NCBI GenBank assembly: GCA_000149265.1
Contig: CH003182.1
Span: 393,006 to 457,005, forward strand
DNA: 64,000 bases
Source of the DNA: Ciona savignyi
Taxonomy: Eukaryota > Chordata > Ascidiacea > Phlebobranchia > Cionidae
Direction of reading: 5' to 3'
Position numbers and translations under genes: made by a program. Below are positions 1-12,717 of the stretch, in pieces (position 1 is the stretch's first letter; each line of letters opens with the position of its first letter). The notes under the pieces are model-generated. The model was not told the origin of the DNA and did not search any database. It saw only the letters and a list, made by a program, of their open reading frames with translations.

Positions 1-247
1 CTGTACAAAAGCCCGAAACGGTACGGAGAGGAAAATGTTTGGACATCACTAATTTAAGATGTGCCTTTCGTTAAAATTCGACGCAAACCGTAAAACGAGA
101 TTAAAAAGATGATTTTTCAAGCCAACACTGTTCAAAAACCAATACTATTTAGCGATGAAAGCGGATACCACGAGGGAAAACTCATCGGTTTCGTCTCAAA
201 TCCCTTTAACTGACAACTCTTCAAAATAGTCCATTTAACCCGCTTAC

Positions 248-2349
248 CGGTATGTGACCTGATGTGAACTTGGTAGTGACTTTGCCCAGCGCAGATCAAC
301 CCACACTCTTCGCAAGCGATTAGATTCAAATTTCGTTGCGTCTGTATCCGCGAGTCAGTTAACGAAACTGCAACCACAAATAGGATCTTTACATAATATA
401 TTTACATAAACAAGTGATGTGGTAAATAAGCCTGCAGGGTAAGATATATTTTGTGTAAAGCGCTAAAGGTTTGGATGAGGTCAAATGTGTGTAACCACAG
501 ACCAAGGGATTTAAGTTAGAATGTCTAACCTGTAAACTTAATGTGGTTATATTTTTACGAATGTCGGTTTTATGATACGATCTAAAACAGTTACTTGGGA
601 TATTTTAAATTAATTTAATTCTATTTAGATTCAAAAATAAAACACATTATAATTAGTGAATGGTGTGTTTAGAGATAGAAACAACATAGAAAAAAAAGAT
701 AAAGAAACGCACAAATAGTTACTCTTTTTTAGGTATTTTGATTATATATATTTAAGTTAAAAAATAAAACAAAAAACATCTTGCTTAGTGTGTGGTGTGT
801 TTAAAGATAGAAACGACTTAGAGAAAATTAGAAAAAAAATATAGAGAAACGCCTAGAAATCGTTCCTTAAAGTCTTTTTAATCATTTCAATCATATTTAA
901 GTTAAAAAAAACAAAAAAAAAACATAGTGGTTAGTGTGTTGTGTGTTTAAAAACAGAAACGACCTAGAAAAATAGAAAAAAAAGATATAGAGAAACGGCA
1001 CAAATAGTTTCTAAATATTTTAATCATATTTAAGTTAAAAAAAAACAAAAAACATAGTGGTTAGTGTGTGGTCTGTGCTGTGTTTAAATATATAGTTTAA
1101 AAGTATAAGAGACAACTTTTCGAAGTTTACCAGGCCAGTGAGGCGCTGAACAAAAGGAGATAAAGTTGGTTCTGAGGAAACGTTTGTTTTGAAACAAAAC
1201 TATTGGAAAACGACGCAAATTTCCGCTTAAAATCGCGCCCATCGAACCAACAGTAACAAACCAATCGGGCTTATTATGACATCATGAACAGACCTTTTGT
1301 TCGTCGCAGGTTTTTAATAATTATTTATGAAGTCACAATTGGCAAGTGTGACGACTTCCTATTGAAACGAAACATAAAATCTATGTTCGCTTACTACGCT
1401 TTAAATATCTTACCATCTCTCCGGGTTGATGATGTCATCAGGGATGACGTAGACGTCGGACTTTCTTCTGGTCCTGATGACGACACAATACCGGAATCTT
1501 AACAACAAAGACATTGATTTGAAGGCGGAATTCGATCGCGAAATGTAGGCAACAAAAAAGGAGGGGGGAAAGGAGGGAAACTGCTTACTAAAACTATGGA
1601 AACTAATTCTAACCTTGTCCTAACCATAGGTGGAGTTGTGGGGGCCGTGGTAGATGCTGTAGATTGTGAGGTTTCTTTGCAAAAATTGACATTTAAATTT
1701 GAAGCAAATTGGATTAAACCTTGTCATAATACAACAGTGGTTTGATACAGTTAAATATCTCAACCCCAGAAGTAACCCAAACTCTAACCCCATTTTGAAA
1801 ACTAACTCTAATTCCCTAATCTTTATTTTAGTGAGCACTTTTCCCCATTTTCCCTCCTTTTACACGTGTCGGTCCCAACTCACCAGCTGACAACTGGGAT
1901 GGACTGTTGCTGGGTTTGAACGAGGCTGCTGACGACTCTTCGTTTGGTTTCGGGGACGACGCTGAATCGGGAACCTCGTTTAGGACAATCGCCATTCCAG
2001 AATCTGGTCGAGATGGTGATGACGTAGTAGACTCGACGCTTTTATCCATGACGTCATCAACTGTTAATTACATTTTGGAAGATATTAGGTATTCGTGTCG
2101 GCTGTACCAGACGCTACAGACAAACGGTTGTGTGTAATTAATTAAAAATAATTTCGACGTTAAGATTCGCGCGCTTGGACTGCTTCATCCATATGAAACA
2201 ATGCACGTTTTGTGACGTAACACAGCACCCACCGTTTTGCGTTGTGACATCATTATGAGGCTTGTCCATCCATCTAGGCTTTGGTGACGATTGTGGGGAC
2301 GATTGAGAGGGTGTAACTTCCATACTGGCAGCTGGCATCATTATAACTC
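248..2349 (-). CDS. Ikaros-family-like C2H2 zinc-finger transcription factor, N-terminal part (partial)
   Basis: Four exons can be chained: 2349-2233, 2060-1884, 1497-1414 and 367-248. Each has good AG/GT borders, starts with two bases of a split codon and ends with one, so the frame stays open throughout. The first two ATGs are at 2341 and 2338; an earlier exon may exist. The first three exons encode a Ser/Pro/Thr-rich, disordered-looking region. The last encodes one C2H2 finger of form CxxC-x12-HxxxH, with the words CGLICAG and HIRSHTG. That pattern (CGxxCxG...HxRSHTG) matches the first finger of Ikaros proteins, and the exon ends right after HTG, the position I recall for the vertebrate IKZF1 exon. 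Ikaros proteins bind DNA in the nucleus. Fingers 2 onward would lie beyond the left edge. It could instead be another C2H2 factor; the family call is inference from one finger plus intron position. Confidence 0.72.
633..1095. repeat. Tandem repeat, ~125-145 bp unit, about 3.5 copies, inside the Ikaros-like intron
   Basis: Units begin near 633, 758, 903 and 1036. Each carries an A-rich start, then TTAGTGTGTGGTGTGTTTA, GATAGAAACGAC, AGAGAAACG and an end TCATATTTAAGTT. Copies differ by substitutions and small indels; the last is truncated. Confidence 0.8.
1555..1866. mobile_element. Possible MITE with imperfect terminal inverted repeats
   Basis: The left side (AGGAGGGAAA..TGCTTACTAAAA, near 1573-1600) recurs in reverse complement on the right side near 1830-1860. 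It sits wholly within an intron of the Ikaros-like gene. No clear target duplication was seen, so the call is tentative. Confidence 0.35.
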
Positions 2350-2785
2350 CTGAAATCGCATAACAACTCGACTTAACCTACCGGCACAAAATATTAACTT
2401 AATCTGTAAATCCTACATTTTTAAACAGTATATCGTTATTTGTTTATTATGAACCAAATAAACTACTACAGACGCTGGTAACTATCCAATAATCCATTCT
2501 AGCAAGCAACCGACCCAACATACGGTCTTAACGCCGATACACGAGATACTAGACAGCTACCAGCACACAAAACGCAAAAGGTTCCATTTTATGGCTTTCC
2601 ACGAAAATTCATGATGTGCATGACTACACTGCGTCTGCATAACGCATCCCATGCACAGTAATACAGACACAACACTGCGAGCCTCCAATTTGGCTGCCGG
2701 AAGGAAATAACGTTAATCCTGCGTTTTGTGGCATTTTTTTGTTGTCTGTTTTTATTAATTCTGGATAAGTCCTCTCGCATACTGG

Positions 2786-5700
2786 CAGTGTTTCCAGGTT
2801 ACTATTGTTCTTAACAAATCAAATATAGACCTTTTAAAATGTGTACATTCTAAAGTAGTTACTATAAAACATAAATTTTAAACATTAGTGTAGGCAAATC
2901 CAAACATTATTACGCAACACTAATAATTAGAATTGGTATTATGCCATCATAAGTAAGCATTGTACAATTGCGTGTTGCGTCACAGTTGCGATTTAAATGT
3001 AAACATACCGCATTGCGATGCGTCAATTTACGAAACATTTATCAAAATTTGTACAAAAGACAAATTTTGAAAACTGAATCATATTGCAGTATGTGTAACG
3101 CTGCTAAATGGACATGCTGATGTCAAAACGAGCAATTAACGACTATGCACAATGTAAACACAGCGAAAGAAACAGTACAACTGCTGGTAATTGATCATTC
3201 CAATAACAATCTGTCTTACATGGTGCGCTACGTCGGAAGAGGAAGGCGGAAACGGTTGTCTTAACGCTCTGGAACCGACGGACCAGTTTCGATGAATTTT
3301 GGAAAATAATACTGTTTATAACCTTTGCAACCGAAATGAAATGTGACTATGCCATTATGTACAAAACTGGTTTTACTTCACAAGCCGGTGTAAACAGTCT
3401 AATTTGTAATTGAGCAAACGGCTTATAAGATATCATGCTTAATTTGAGTATTAAAACTGCGGATAGTTGATCCAAATTGTCTTGGAAACATGTCTAAGCA
3501 CCACGACCAGATCCAGTCATGCACACGTGCGAACAAAATGCATATAGTTGTCCATTCGTGACGTATTGTCATGTTCACTGCAATATCAGTGTTCACTAAT
3601 CATTTTACCAACACACTCGGGTTATTAAACACGAATTAAATCAATCTAACCAACACAACAGTTAAACTTTGATTATTGCTGTTTAAGATAAATTATAAGC
3701 TGGAAACACTGCCGCTATCCCTCGCCCTTGCAAAACTTAGTTCTGGAATTTAGACATTCCACCTAAAATCAATATCTCTTAGCCTGGTCGCTTTAAGGTA
3801 CCAGCACCTTTTATATCACCTGCATAATAAGGTTGCAATTTGTATTCTGGTATATATTAATTACAATCTTCTGTTTCGTAGTTTTTTTCCAATGCACGAC
3901 TTATCTGGACGAACTTAATAACTTTTGAAAGCACAATCACTTATGGAACGAACTCCATAGACCTTCTGCAGAATAACTTGCGTGACTTGTTCTCGATTGC
4001 AATCCCATTGTTGGAGTTGGGCGGCGTCTTTTGGCGCGCCCCCGGGCTTATTACCTCACAAACGGGATTGAAAAACTAAGGATCGCCGACGCGTAAACAA
4101 AGAGACTGGGACTACGTAACAATCGAGCTGCCAACTATGGTGATGGTTTCCTTGGGGGACCATTGACCTTGTGTCGTCATAAAAGCATTGTTTTAACGAG
4201 CAAGATGTTTTATTACATCATAAACGACAACAGGTAACCGGTTCATAAATAAATAAAAACTGTCACCATAGAAACCACAGAATCGAGAAAATATGACGAA
4301 AGAAACTTACTATTTCTAATCTGACGTCACAACTACGATTATTCGATCAAAGGAAACTATATACGTCATAATGAAATGCAGACAGACGAACCTACGACAA
4401 AATATAATTTCCAATTAAATCTCCTAATATTTCAAAACCCTGGCATTTTAAGGTCATCAAAATTAAACTATTATCTGATCTGGGAATCAGGTGTGAGCAG
4501 CTATCTGTACTTGACTTCCCAACATTAACCAAGGAATTCGAAACTTTTTCCTCATCCGTGTCTATTTCTCTCTTTTATATTTTCCCTCTCTCTCTCTTTT
4601 ATATTTTTCGCTAATAATTCGATTGCATAAGAAACAATGCAATTGATAAGACTGATTATCACATAACATTATGCAGAAAAATGTATAAATGACGTAAGCA
4701 CGAATAGGTTACGAAAGTCGAAGTGAATTGAAGCGTAAAAAGACAAAATGCAAGAAATCCAGATTTCCAAAGTTGCCTTGGGCCACGGTACCGATGCAGT
4801 GTTTCCATATTAAACATTTGTTCGTATTTTTAACCAGCAATAATCGTTTTAAATTATTAATGTGGTTTTATTTTAAATTTTCAGTTTTTGTTTCGATTAA
4901 ATTCCGCGGTCATCACTGTACGAAAATTATCCGGCATCACTGAGAATGAAATGGGTATAAATCATGAGGAAGGCCAATTATGTCGTCATAAACGCCCCAG
5001 GCGAAAAGTGACGCCAGGACATCTGGGAAAACAGTGTTTCCGGGTAAGAAATTAAACAGCAACAAACGAAGTCACACTGAACACGCAAACTGAACATTAG
5101 TCCCCGAAACTAATTTTAATGTAAACACTGACCTTATCAAATGAGCAATGCACCTGAAAACATCACAACTGCAAACGAAAGTGAAAATTAAAGGGATTTC
5201 ACCAAAGATAGAGTTTTTTTTTATTCAGTTACATAGTTTCTAAGGACTTCTTTGTTTGTTACGCAAAAACTACCAGATTCTAAATTTTATTTTTAAAAAT
5301 TTTACATGATTTAGGATTTATCGTAAAATTTCCAAGGATAATTCCCCAAACAAAGGTGTAAAATTACCAACCACCACATTGGGTTGAAGTTAAAAATTCC
5401 GGTGCAAAACCCAGCTACTTCCAACCAATCAAAAGCGAGACCGGCGATGCCCGAGGCTAAATGAGCTCGATATAGAAAATCTCGCTTAAATTATCGTCAG
5501 TTATAAATTTGGATTTGACTTATTTCGGAGATTTGCTTTAAAAGTCGCTTTCTCAATTTCTCTGTGCTATTTTGGCTATTTACATCGACTACTTTCCCTT
5601 TTAAGTAAACGCTCAGTTATGAATGGGAGTTTTAACAACTGCGATTAAAATCAACATTGATATATAATGATACATGCACGTCAACCACACTACACCAACC

Positions 5701-7951
5701 ACACCGGTTGACATGTGAACAAATCTTCCAATGACCTTTCCCTTACTGTATATCCACGATTAACCTTTGGCGCTTTTTAAGTTTGTTCAAATAAGTTCCT
5801 TGCAAATGTCCTAAGCATTTGTCACCTGTATAACAGCAATGCAATGAGAGGTCTTGCGCCAACGCATTCACAACTGTATTTACATAAAATGGGTGGAATT
5901 CTGCCTTTATATGAAATTTAATGTTGGAGCTAATGCTTTTATGTGAAATTTAGAGTCGGAAACACTGTTCAGTGTAACACTCATGTCGTATTAAACTGGT
6001 TTGTCAAATTACGCGCGAGATTTACTTTGAATCCCTTGTGACATCACAATAAACGATTTGTTCTAAAGTTCGCAGAAGTTAAGTGTCACGTGACAACTTA
6101 AAAGCTCCTGATTGGTTTATTGGGGTGTAAAGTAGTGACACAACAATGCTAATGTCTACGTAATAATGCCGAACATTTAGGCAAGCATCCGTTTAGCGTG
6201 GAAAATACGCGACGTTCCGACTATGAACGCGGCAAGCGGATGCGGATGGAAAACTTCCACCGGATTCAAGTCATCCTACTTCCGTTATAGCCTTGTTTTT
6301 GGTGTATTAATGCGTTGCGTCACATTCCAATGCGTCGCTGCGTATTTCAATCCGTTACTGCACATTTAATCCGTTGCGGCACATTTTAATGCGTAGCGGC
6401 AGATTTTAATCCGTTGCGGCACATTCCAATGCGTTGCTTTACATTTTAATCCGTTGCGACGTATTTTAATGCGTTGCGGTACATTTTAACGCGTTACTGC
6501 ACATTTTAATGCGTTGCGTCACATTTAATGCGTTGCGGCATATTTTTATGCGTTGTGGCAGATTTTTATGCGTTGCGGTACATTTCAATGCGTTGCGTAC
6601 TCGCATTGCGGCACCTCTAGAATGAAGGGGTTGATGGTTCCGGCAAGACTTGGCAATTAGTCATTTGCTCTTCGATTTGGAAAGACTATTGTGAGCTAAC
6701 AAGATGCTAATTATCAGATTGTCACGTCACAGAGGAACGCGTCAGCATGGATCCATTGTTTGCGTAACAATTGGTGCCTTGCGCGTTATCGCGATTTTAT
6801 ACATGGAGCATTACTCGCAAACAAGAAAAACTTCTTAATCGCGAATTCGAACTATGAACTTTCGCATGGCCTTGCAGTGTTGCGCAATCAAAAGCACCAG
6901 TGTTTCCAGAGTTAAAACTACAATGCAACATTTCAATTTCGTGCAGGTTTTCCTTAAAAACTATTCAGCACTACAATTTCTAGCCAAATTCCAACATAAT
7001 AAACCGAAAATGTATTTAAAAAAATACATGGCAACACTATTTTTTACATGATTAAGGAAATTATCAGTCAATTAAAGCATAATGTGCTAAAGTCAATATA
7101 TCCATAGGCAGCTTATCTAATGCAAATACAGATAACAAATTGGAATTTGGATCCTACATGGTGTAATGTTGGTTAATTACCGACAATCTTGCAAATCAAT
7201 TAGCAGCTTTATTGAATTCAAACATAATTGCTGTAAACTTAGCATAAAAGTTCAAATATAGTTTCGCGATTCTTTAAGTATAATTTTAGCGATAAAAATA
7301 TACAGCGCCTACGTCATAATCTTACCTCTTTCGTCATAGGAGGCGTCCACAGCTGAAAGTGACGTTTTCCAGAAGTCGCGGGACCAGGGTAAGGCAGTGT
7401 CGGCCATAAAGTTGAAACAGATTCAAAAAAGCTTAAAAATCGCCCAGACAGTCGCCACACGTAGTCGAAATGCAGGTTGTGAATATAGTTTCCAACAATA
7501 ACTGTATGGGAAGCGAAGAATAGTGTTTCCGAGTAAAAAATCAAAGCTAAAATTAAATGCTAGATTTAACATGGCAACACTAAAAAAAATAATTTTTGAT
7601 TTTTCGAATTTAATTTTTTTATTTGGTCAACACTGCTCGATGTGATCTAGAACAATAGACAATCATTCGGCGATTTGGGTCTATCCAACGTGTGAACAGG
7701 TAGCGATGCGTCATTTGGATTGTGACGTAAGTTCCGGAAACTTCTCCCCAACAATGGACGACAAAGTCTGATTTTTTACGTAACAATGGATTTTGTTCTA
7801 AACTTTAATTCTGTATTATAGTTATCCAAGGAATAACGCGCGGTGCAATTAAGCTAATTCGCGTAATCGCGTTGCTGTAACCAAATAAACGCGATTGATA
7901 TTCACATTCCAAGTGATTCCAGATATATTAGCCACATTTCGCAGTGTTTCC
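2786..7951. repeat. Dispersed 10-mer CAGTGTTTCC, seven exact copies
   Basis: Exact copies lie at 2786, 4797, 5032, 6898 and 7942 on the plus strand and at 3702-3711 and 5958-5967 on the minus strand. A one-mismatch copy is at 7521. Neighbouring bases are only loosely shared, so it looks like a recurring short site or the conserved core of old repeats rather than a tandem array. Confidence 0.6.
6308..6606. repeat. 20-bp minisatellite, about 15 units
   Basis: The unit is close to AATGCGTTGCGGCACATTTT, with copies varying at a few positions (TCC/TGC, GTC/GCG, CATTT/TATTT). A remnant of the unit ends near the XbaI-like TCTAGA at about 6617. No gene overlaps it. Confidence 0.85.
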
Positions 7952-9326
7952 ACACATTTTTCCTCGACGTGTTTTGCGACTGTGCAACACTGGGGAATGT
8001 AGACTGCACGGCAAGCACGCGAACCAGGAATCCAAAAACTCAAGCCGATGGAATGCAGTGTTACCAGATGTATTTCTGCGCAGAATGCAGCCAGTCAGAC
8101 GTTTGAAATTTCCGCTCTTTGTTGTCTATTGTTACGTCAGATTGAAGCGCACGATTCACAAATCTAAACTGGTGTATTCTCGAATTGCTGGAATACTAGA
8201 ATGGAAGCCATTCTTAACGATTCCACGAAATTTGAATTCAATTAACGATAAATTGAAATCTTACTTCCACACGAATGAAGTATTCACCAATTACAGTAAT
8301 TATCAAACTAAACTGATTTTTAAACACTCGAATACCTTACCTTAAGTTTAATCGACTTAAGGTGAATAATATAAATCTCAAATTTAAAATCTAATGCCTG
8401 AAATAACTAACAACAGGTTATTGCTACAGTTTAGTCCATTCATCTATGGTTAAAGACACAAACCAACCAAGGTAATACGCTAACCAGTAATCGGTTTGTT
8501 AACAAGGCTTCGGTAATTGATCAATTATATTCCATGGCATTTCAGTTAATATGTATACCTGGCTTGCAAGGATATTTCCATATTACAGCGGTTAACGTGG
8601 GTATTTAGTGCGTTGGATAGGAAATCGAAGGGTTTTGGGATCAAAACCAGCATCTGGTTTGTTCGTTGGGCAAGGTAACCGGGAGTTCTTTGAAGGCAGT
8701 CGATTAATATGTATGATATAGAAAAAAACGTTTCTATTCTATACAATGCAATGTAATAGGTTCGGCGACTCGACAATGGGCACGAGGAAAGACATTATGT
8801 CAGCCCTTGTCCCCAAAGTCATTTAAACATTCTACAATAACCACGACTTTACTCAGGGAAATCCCCCAAAATACAGAAGTCACAAACTAGGCAAACGTAG
8901 AATGTTTAAATATCATATCAACTGGTTTAGGAAGTTGTTCTACATTGCCGGCAATACCTTTATTTTAACCAGTATTTGGTACAGCGACATCAAGCGGTAA
9001 AACAAATCGGGACGAGTGACGTCACGAATTTAATGTACCTACGTATGGGGATTCCCCGGCTAAGCATTTATTGTTTCATGTAAAATCATTCGAAATCGCA
9101 TTGCTGGATATGATAATAAACACATTAACAAAAGGCGGCCGCCACATTAAGCCTTAAAATGTGGGATAGTATGGCAACCTCATCTAACATTCTGCTGTCT
9201 ACCATTTAAATTAATCTAATTTTTGTGACATAATTTATACTTTTTAGGTTTATTTACTATCTGGAGATTTTTAGTTTTTATAGTTAGAAGGAGCTGTTAA
9301 TTTATTTATTTGCTCTTGTATTTCAG

Positions 9327-12300
9327 AAATTTCTAAACAGAGCCTTCTGCAAGAAAAAACTAATAAAAAAGATGAGTCTGTAGCACAAAAAAATTTTCTT
9401 GATATTGCACAAACGGAGCCAGTAATTGGTAAAATATAAACCACTATTTTTAAGTACCGGTATTTATCTTAATGTTGCTTTACCATATCTCATCAGGTTT
9501 GGAATATATTGTTGAGTATCGCAAAATGAATAGTAAAGTAGTTCCAAAGTATCAATGCGAGTTGTGTTGTATTCAATGTGATACCCTCACCATATACTCT
9601 CATGTATGCAGCAACAAACACCGCCTTAAATACCTGGTAATAATTGCACCATAATTGTATGAACATGGTGATCATTAACTACAGAAAAAATATTTTTCAA
9701 AGAAACAACACCATTTCCAACGTTACAAGGAAATAACTGGGTGCCCCAACTACTTCAAACAGACCAGCTCAGTTCTTTCTAAAAAGACATTCTTTCATTC
9801 AAAAGCTGTTATGAATATTTACGGAGGTCCAGAAATGTTAGGAAATGTGCAAGTATGCCGATTATGTGTTTGTTATATATGTTAACACACTTTGTGTAAA
9901 TATAACAGTTAATTAACAGATTTACCATTGCAATTATAACAACCGTGAGATTTTTTCTTCTATATTTGGTTAAAAAACTTATTTCCAGGTTCGTGAGAAT
10001 GCAACTGGAGCTGTTGGTCAACGTGAGAATATTTATCCTTTAAAAAAATGAATTGTAGTGTGTTTTTGCTTTGTTTTGATAAAACATCTAAGTTAAGGAT
10101 AATGAGTTTTGAATTAAAGAGTTAATTTAATTTAGAACTAATTCTTAACTTGTATAAATTTTCACAATATCTAAAACACGTTTAATTTTTTGTTAATAAA
10201 AAGCATATAAATTTGTTTAAAAATATATATTTCAGAGCCGTGTATTATGGTTGTTCCTTTTAAAATGTGAGTAACATGCGTGTACTCTTTAAGTTAAAAT
10301 TTTGTGAACGGTTTTCTTTTCATTAGGCCAACTGTTCTAAATTGCTTTGAAGAACAACTATCACAGAAGGAAAAAGATCTTTTAGAAAAAGAGAAGCAAT
10401 TAGAAATAAGAGAAAAGATGCTGCAATTACGTAAGTTGATTATCTATATGTATGATTTTTTACACAATTTAATAACAACATCTTTAGAGATTTTATTTTA
10501 TGACTCGATAATTGACTACCATTTTTCTTATGTTTTCAAATATTTAAAAGCTTCTTACCATTACTGGCGGGTAGTTATTACTTGCAATACACCCAACTGT
10601 CCTTAATTCTCAGGGTGGTATGGATGGCATACAATATTTAAGTTACGACCCACTTTTTACCCTTTTAAAGATTTAAATCGTACCAGTACGATTTGTGGTA
10701 CCAGATTTAAATAAATGTCTTGCTACCATCAATGTCTTCCAAATACAGCCATTCAATAATTACCACTGTTTTCTACACATGTATTGCACTGAAAAGATGT
10801 TACAGTGTCTTAAGCTTTAATTTTCTTGTTTTTTTTTATCAAAATTATATTGGAAAAAAATCCGAGCCCAATTAATTTTTAAGAATATTTGCAAATAAAA
10901 ACTAGCTTAAACAGAAATAATGAATATCCTTGGATATAGGACTCTCATTACCATTAGAGACGCAATTTATGGGGATGAATTTCTATTTATAAGTCTAAAA
11001 TCACATTTTTCCATATAGGATTATTTGTACACTGTATAGAACTGAATACATTATATAAAAAAGTCAAAATCATGCACACCGCTAACTGACAATTGCCTGT
11101 GTGATAACATCGCTGCATTTTTGCCATTTAGGGGAGTAAAACATGGAATATCCTAAATTGTCTACTTCTTGTCAATATTTATGATTTATACCATAGACTT
11201 CATATGTTAATTGGCTATAGTGACTCAACTACTATATTATTTAGATTCAAATGAGCAAGGAAGGATTGTTCCACAATTTAAAGGTTCTGAACAATTTCGA
11301 CCGCAACCAAATACATTTCGCACATCATTTACTCAAGATTATCAGGGTTCGAGTGTTCAATATGAACAATGGTCACAAGATGGTAATTTTCATGAACACC
11401 ATCACATGAATCCACACTTTGTTAAGACTTGTGGTCAGTTACCTCATAATGGTCCAATTAGGAAGGAAGAATCCCAAGATCGGTAAAATCTGTCATATTT
11501 TTTAATAATTGACCTGTCACAATTTAATTTTATACTTTACTCCGAACATTGAAATATAAAACTTAATTTGGTACTTTTCACTATCATAGGTTATTCTTTG
11601 ACTCTATATTGAGAAACTATATTTATAAATAAAACATTAGGAAATTATATTCATAAATGAAATTCATTACAGTTTGATCACCGAGTATCTTTTGGAAGAA
11701 GCGTTACATGATCCACATTTGGACACGCACCTAATTTATGAAATGACAAAACAAGAAAGGCAGCAGCTATATTTATTGATGGTGGAACGTAGAAAATATA
11801 TTGACAGTGGCAGGTGTTTGGAGACTAGTTCGTTACATTTATTCAAGTACTTATATGCACCATGTTTTAAACAGGTTGCATCATAATTCTAAACACTATG
11901 GTGGTGTACATGACTCGAAAACGGATAAAATGCAGAAATTGTTGTTTCAGGTAAATTATACTTGTTTTATGGTGACAACTAAATACTAGAAGGATATTTT
12001 GTGATTAATTTCATTATAGAATTTAGTGTGTCCTAGTCCTACATTCTAACTAATTAAAAATGTGTTTACATAAGACTTTTTCTCATGACCAAGTAGCTAC
12101 TTTTGTGGAAAAAAATCCTATTTGAATGAGTGTCGTAACATGCTATTACCGGTTAAAATGTGCCAACCCAATATTCGTTATTATTGGGTTAAAAGTAGCC
12201 GTAACATGCTATTACCGATACCAGTTAAAATGTGCCAACCCAATATTCGTTATTATTGGGTTAAAAGTAGCAATACCTGATCTAATAGGTAAGAAATGAA

Positions 12301-12701
12301 ATAAGGGAGTTGATCACAGCAGCTAGATCAAGGTCCTTAGATCAAAGGCCAGGTACTAGCAGGTAAAAAGTATACAAATGTGTGTCGTCTTTGACCGAAT
12401 GTTAATCTTGTCATGAACATTTTTCAGAGGAAGCAATTGGTCAAGCAAAAGATTTAGGAATGCAGATCTAGATAGAAAAACTAGTGGTGAACAACACCAT
12501 AGTCGGGATGAAGAATGCAGTAATTCCGGTGGAGAATATACAACTCGCTTGGATCGGTCAAGACAACACTCGCCACCAAATAAACGCTACAAATCAGAAA
12601 GTGTAGGTGATGCTCTGGAAAAAATTAAAAATGCTCTTCAAAACCAGCCGGCTGTACAAGCTGCACTAGCTGTTTGGGCTAGTGATAACAACACCCTATA
12701 A
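9327..12701 (+). CDS. Matrin/ZFR-type zinc-finger protein with coiled coil (5' end missing)
   Basis: Nine exons fit in phase: 9327-9428, 9497-9636, 9685-9852, 9989-10022, 10236-10266, 10327-10430, 11245-11479, 11673-11813 and 12428-12701, ending at TAA. The first needs an upstream exon ending in one base, which I could not place. The second exon reads EPVIGLEYIVEY.. then YQCELC...HVCSNKHRLKYL, the CxxC..HxxxxxH layout of matrin-type fingers in ZFR and related RNA-binding proteins. Exon 6 encodes a Glu/Lys-rich helix (EKDLLEKEKQLEIREKM). The tail holds His/Gln-rich and basic stretches (NKRYKSESV). A nuclear, RNA-related role is inferred from the finger type only; I do not recognise the ortholog. 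Two AATAAA signals (12730-12741) follow the stop. Confidence 0.75.
10675..10694. repeat. Perfect 9-bp inverted repeat with 2-nt spacer in an intron
   Basis: AAATCGTAC / CA / GTACGATTT. It lies in the 10431-11244 intron of the zinc-finger gene, which otherwise shows nothing recognisable. Confidence 0.6.
12134..12271. repeat. Tandem duplication (~66-72 bp) carrying a hairpin
   Basis: Two adjacent near-identical copies, 12134-12199 and 12200-12271; the second has a small GATACC insertion. Each contains the inverted repeat AACCCAATA..TATTGGGTT. Located in the last intron of the zinc-finger gene. Confidence 0.8.
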
Positions 12702-12717
12702 TAATTCTTACTTGTCG

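Larger units (their letters stand above)
2350..9326. other. Gene-poor interval between the Ikaros-like gene and the matrin-type zinc-finger gene
   Basis: No convincing coding exon was found here. It may hold the 5' exon(s) and control region of the minus-strand Ikaros-like gene and the unseen first exon(s) of the plus-strand zinc-finger gene. It contains a 20-bp minisatellite (6308-6606), seven exact copies of one 10-mer, a CT-rich tract near 4565-4605, several TGACGT/ACGTCA words (TGACGTCA near 4322 and 9018), and a perfect 8-bp inverted repeat ACCTTAAG/CTTAAGGT near 8336-8360. Confidence 0.6.

Noticed and set aside
1284-1502. Plus-strand 72-codon frame
   Set aside because: The opposite strand holds an in-phase exon of the Ikaros-like gene with clear splice sites, which explains the openness.
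7944-8345. 133-codon plus-strand open frame
   Set aside because: The longest frame in the left intergenic part, but it has no domain wording, no splice context and odd composition. It also overlaps a minus-strand frame and the recurrent 10-mer.
11875-11950. Possible extra exon of the zinc-finger gene with AG and GT borders
   Set aside because: Including it shifts the last exon into a frame with an early stop. Direct joining of 11813 to 12428 keeps a long frame to TAA.
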